A stretch of 64,000 nt of DNA, from contig JAHQIW010000484.1 of NCBI GenBank assembly GCA_019055375.1, positions 31,582 to 95,581 on the forward strand. The letters are read 5' to 3'. Positions 63,596 through 64,000 of the stretch are shown here, piece by piece. This DNA comes from Parelaphostrongylus tenuis (Eukaryota > Nematoda > Chromadorea > Rhabditida > Metastrongylidae). Under the pieces are notes generated by a model, which was given only the letters and a program-made list of their open reading frames with translations, did not search any database and was not told the origin of the DNA. A program made the position numbers and the translations under genes. The number at the start of each line of letters is the position of its first letter. Positions within the stretch are counted from its first letter, which is position 1.

Positions 63596-63953
63596 AGCTG
63601 TATTAATAAGATCATGGTAATGGTTACGGCAATGTAATAATGAGAATGGAAATTGCAAATATAGAAATGTAACCTAGGTACGTTTTCAATCATTTCTCTA
63701 TGTTTTCATGAAAATCATCAATATTAATGATGATATAATTAGCTTATATCCACTTTATTTTTGAAAAAACATTGATTAGCGAGATGCGAAATTGGTCACT
63801 TTATAGTGCAAAGCGATAAATGTGGAATCTACCCAAGGGCAATAAATTTCCAACGGACACAGCTGTGTCTACGAGATCAAGAGCACGATTCAAACAAGAT
63901 TGTCCCTTGTCTGAGAAGATGGAACCCTATCCTCATTGGTGAGGTGGAGGACT

Positions 63954-63965
63954 GGGGGGGGGGGG
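63954..63965 (+). repeat. poly-G run of 12
   Basis: Twelve G in a row in a region without assigned features. Confidence 0.9.
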
Positions 63966-64000
63966 CTATCTGTAGAGCAGTACCGCTGATCGCCTCTCCA

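Overview
This is a eukaryotic window, almost certainly from a parasitic nematode of clade V (strongylid, hookworm-like). The species guess is an inference. It rests on short GT..AG introns with TTTCAG-type acceptors, an alpha-actinin closest in wording to the C. elegans ATN-1 I remember, mariner fragments, RTE-type retrotransposon remains, a tRNA-derived SINE family and pervasive AT-rich repeats. There are no bacterial operons, CRISPR arrays or rRNA genes.

Left half (about 3.7-27.65 kb, minus strand): one complete gene, the muscle-type alpha-actinin (atn-1 ortholog). I could assemble 22 coding exons with matching phases from the ATG at 27646 to the TAG at 3733. They give a predicted 925-residue protein: two CH domains, four spectrin repeats and a calmodulin-like EF-hand tail. 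Exon 7 exists in two tandem, phase-identical versions (17274-17434 and 16777-16859), which should be spliced as alternatives and would give 925- or 899-residue isoforms differing at the CH2/rod neck. The introns are loaded with repeats: SINEs, a fold-back element, a deleted mariner and hammerhead-ribozyme elements.

Right half (27.65-64 kb): mostly repeats. Two minus-strand exons at 37.75-38.01 kb look like the 3' end of an unrecognised gene. The rest consists of SINE copies, three mariner deletion derivatives with terminal inverted repeats, a degenerate RTE reverse-transcriptase fragment (59.8-61.25 kb), fold-back MITE-like elements, tRNA-like sequences, AT microsatellites and a dispersed tandem repeat of about 150-170 bp.

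The most unusual signal is a family of repeats that carry type I hammerhead ribozyme motifs (core CUGANGA, short stem II, GAA, short stem III). At least eleven motifs lie at seven loci. At four loci a minus-strand copy lies to the left of a plus-strand copy, so the ribozymes are parts of inverted arms. The clearest is a 245-bp, 115/117-matched palindrome at 19096-19340 inside an atn-1 intron, with one hammerhead in each arm; one of them lies in the sense strand of the atn-1 pre-mRNA.
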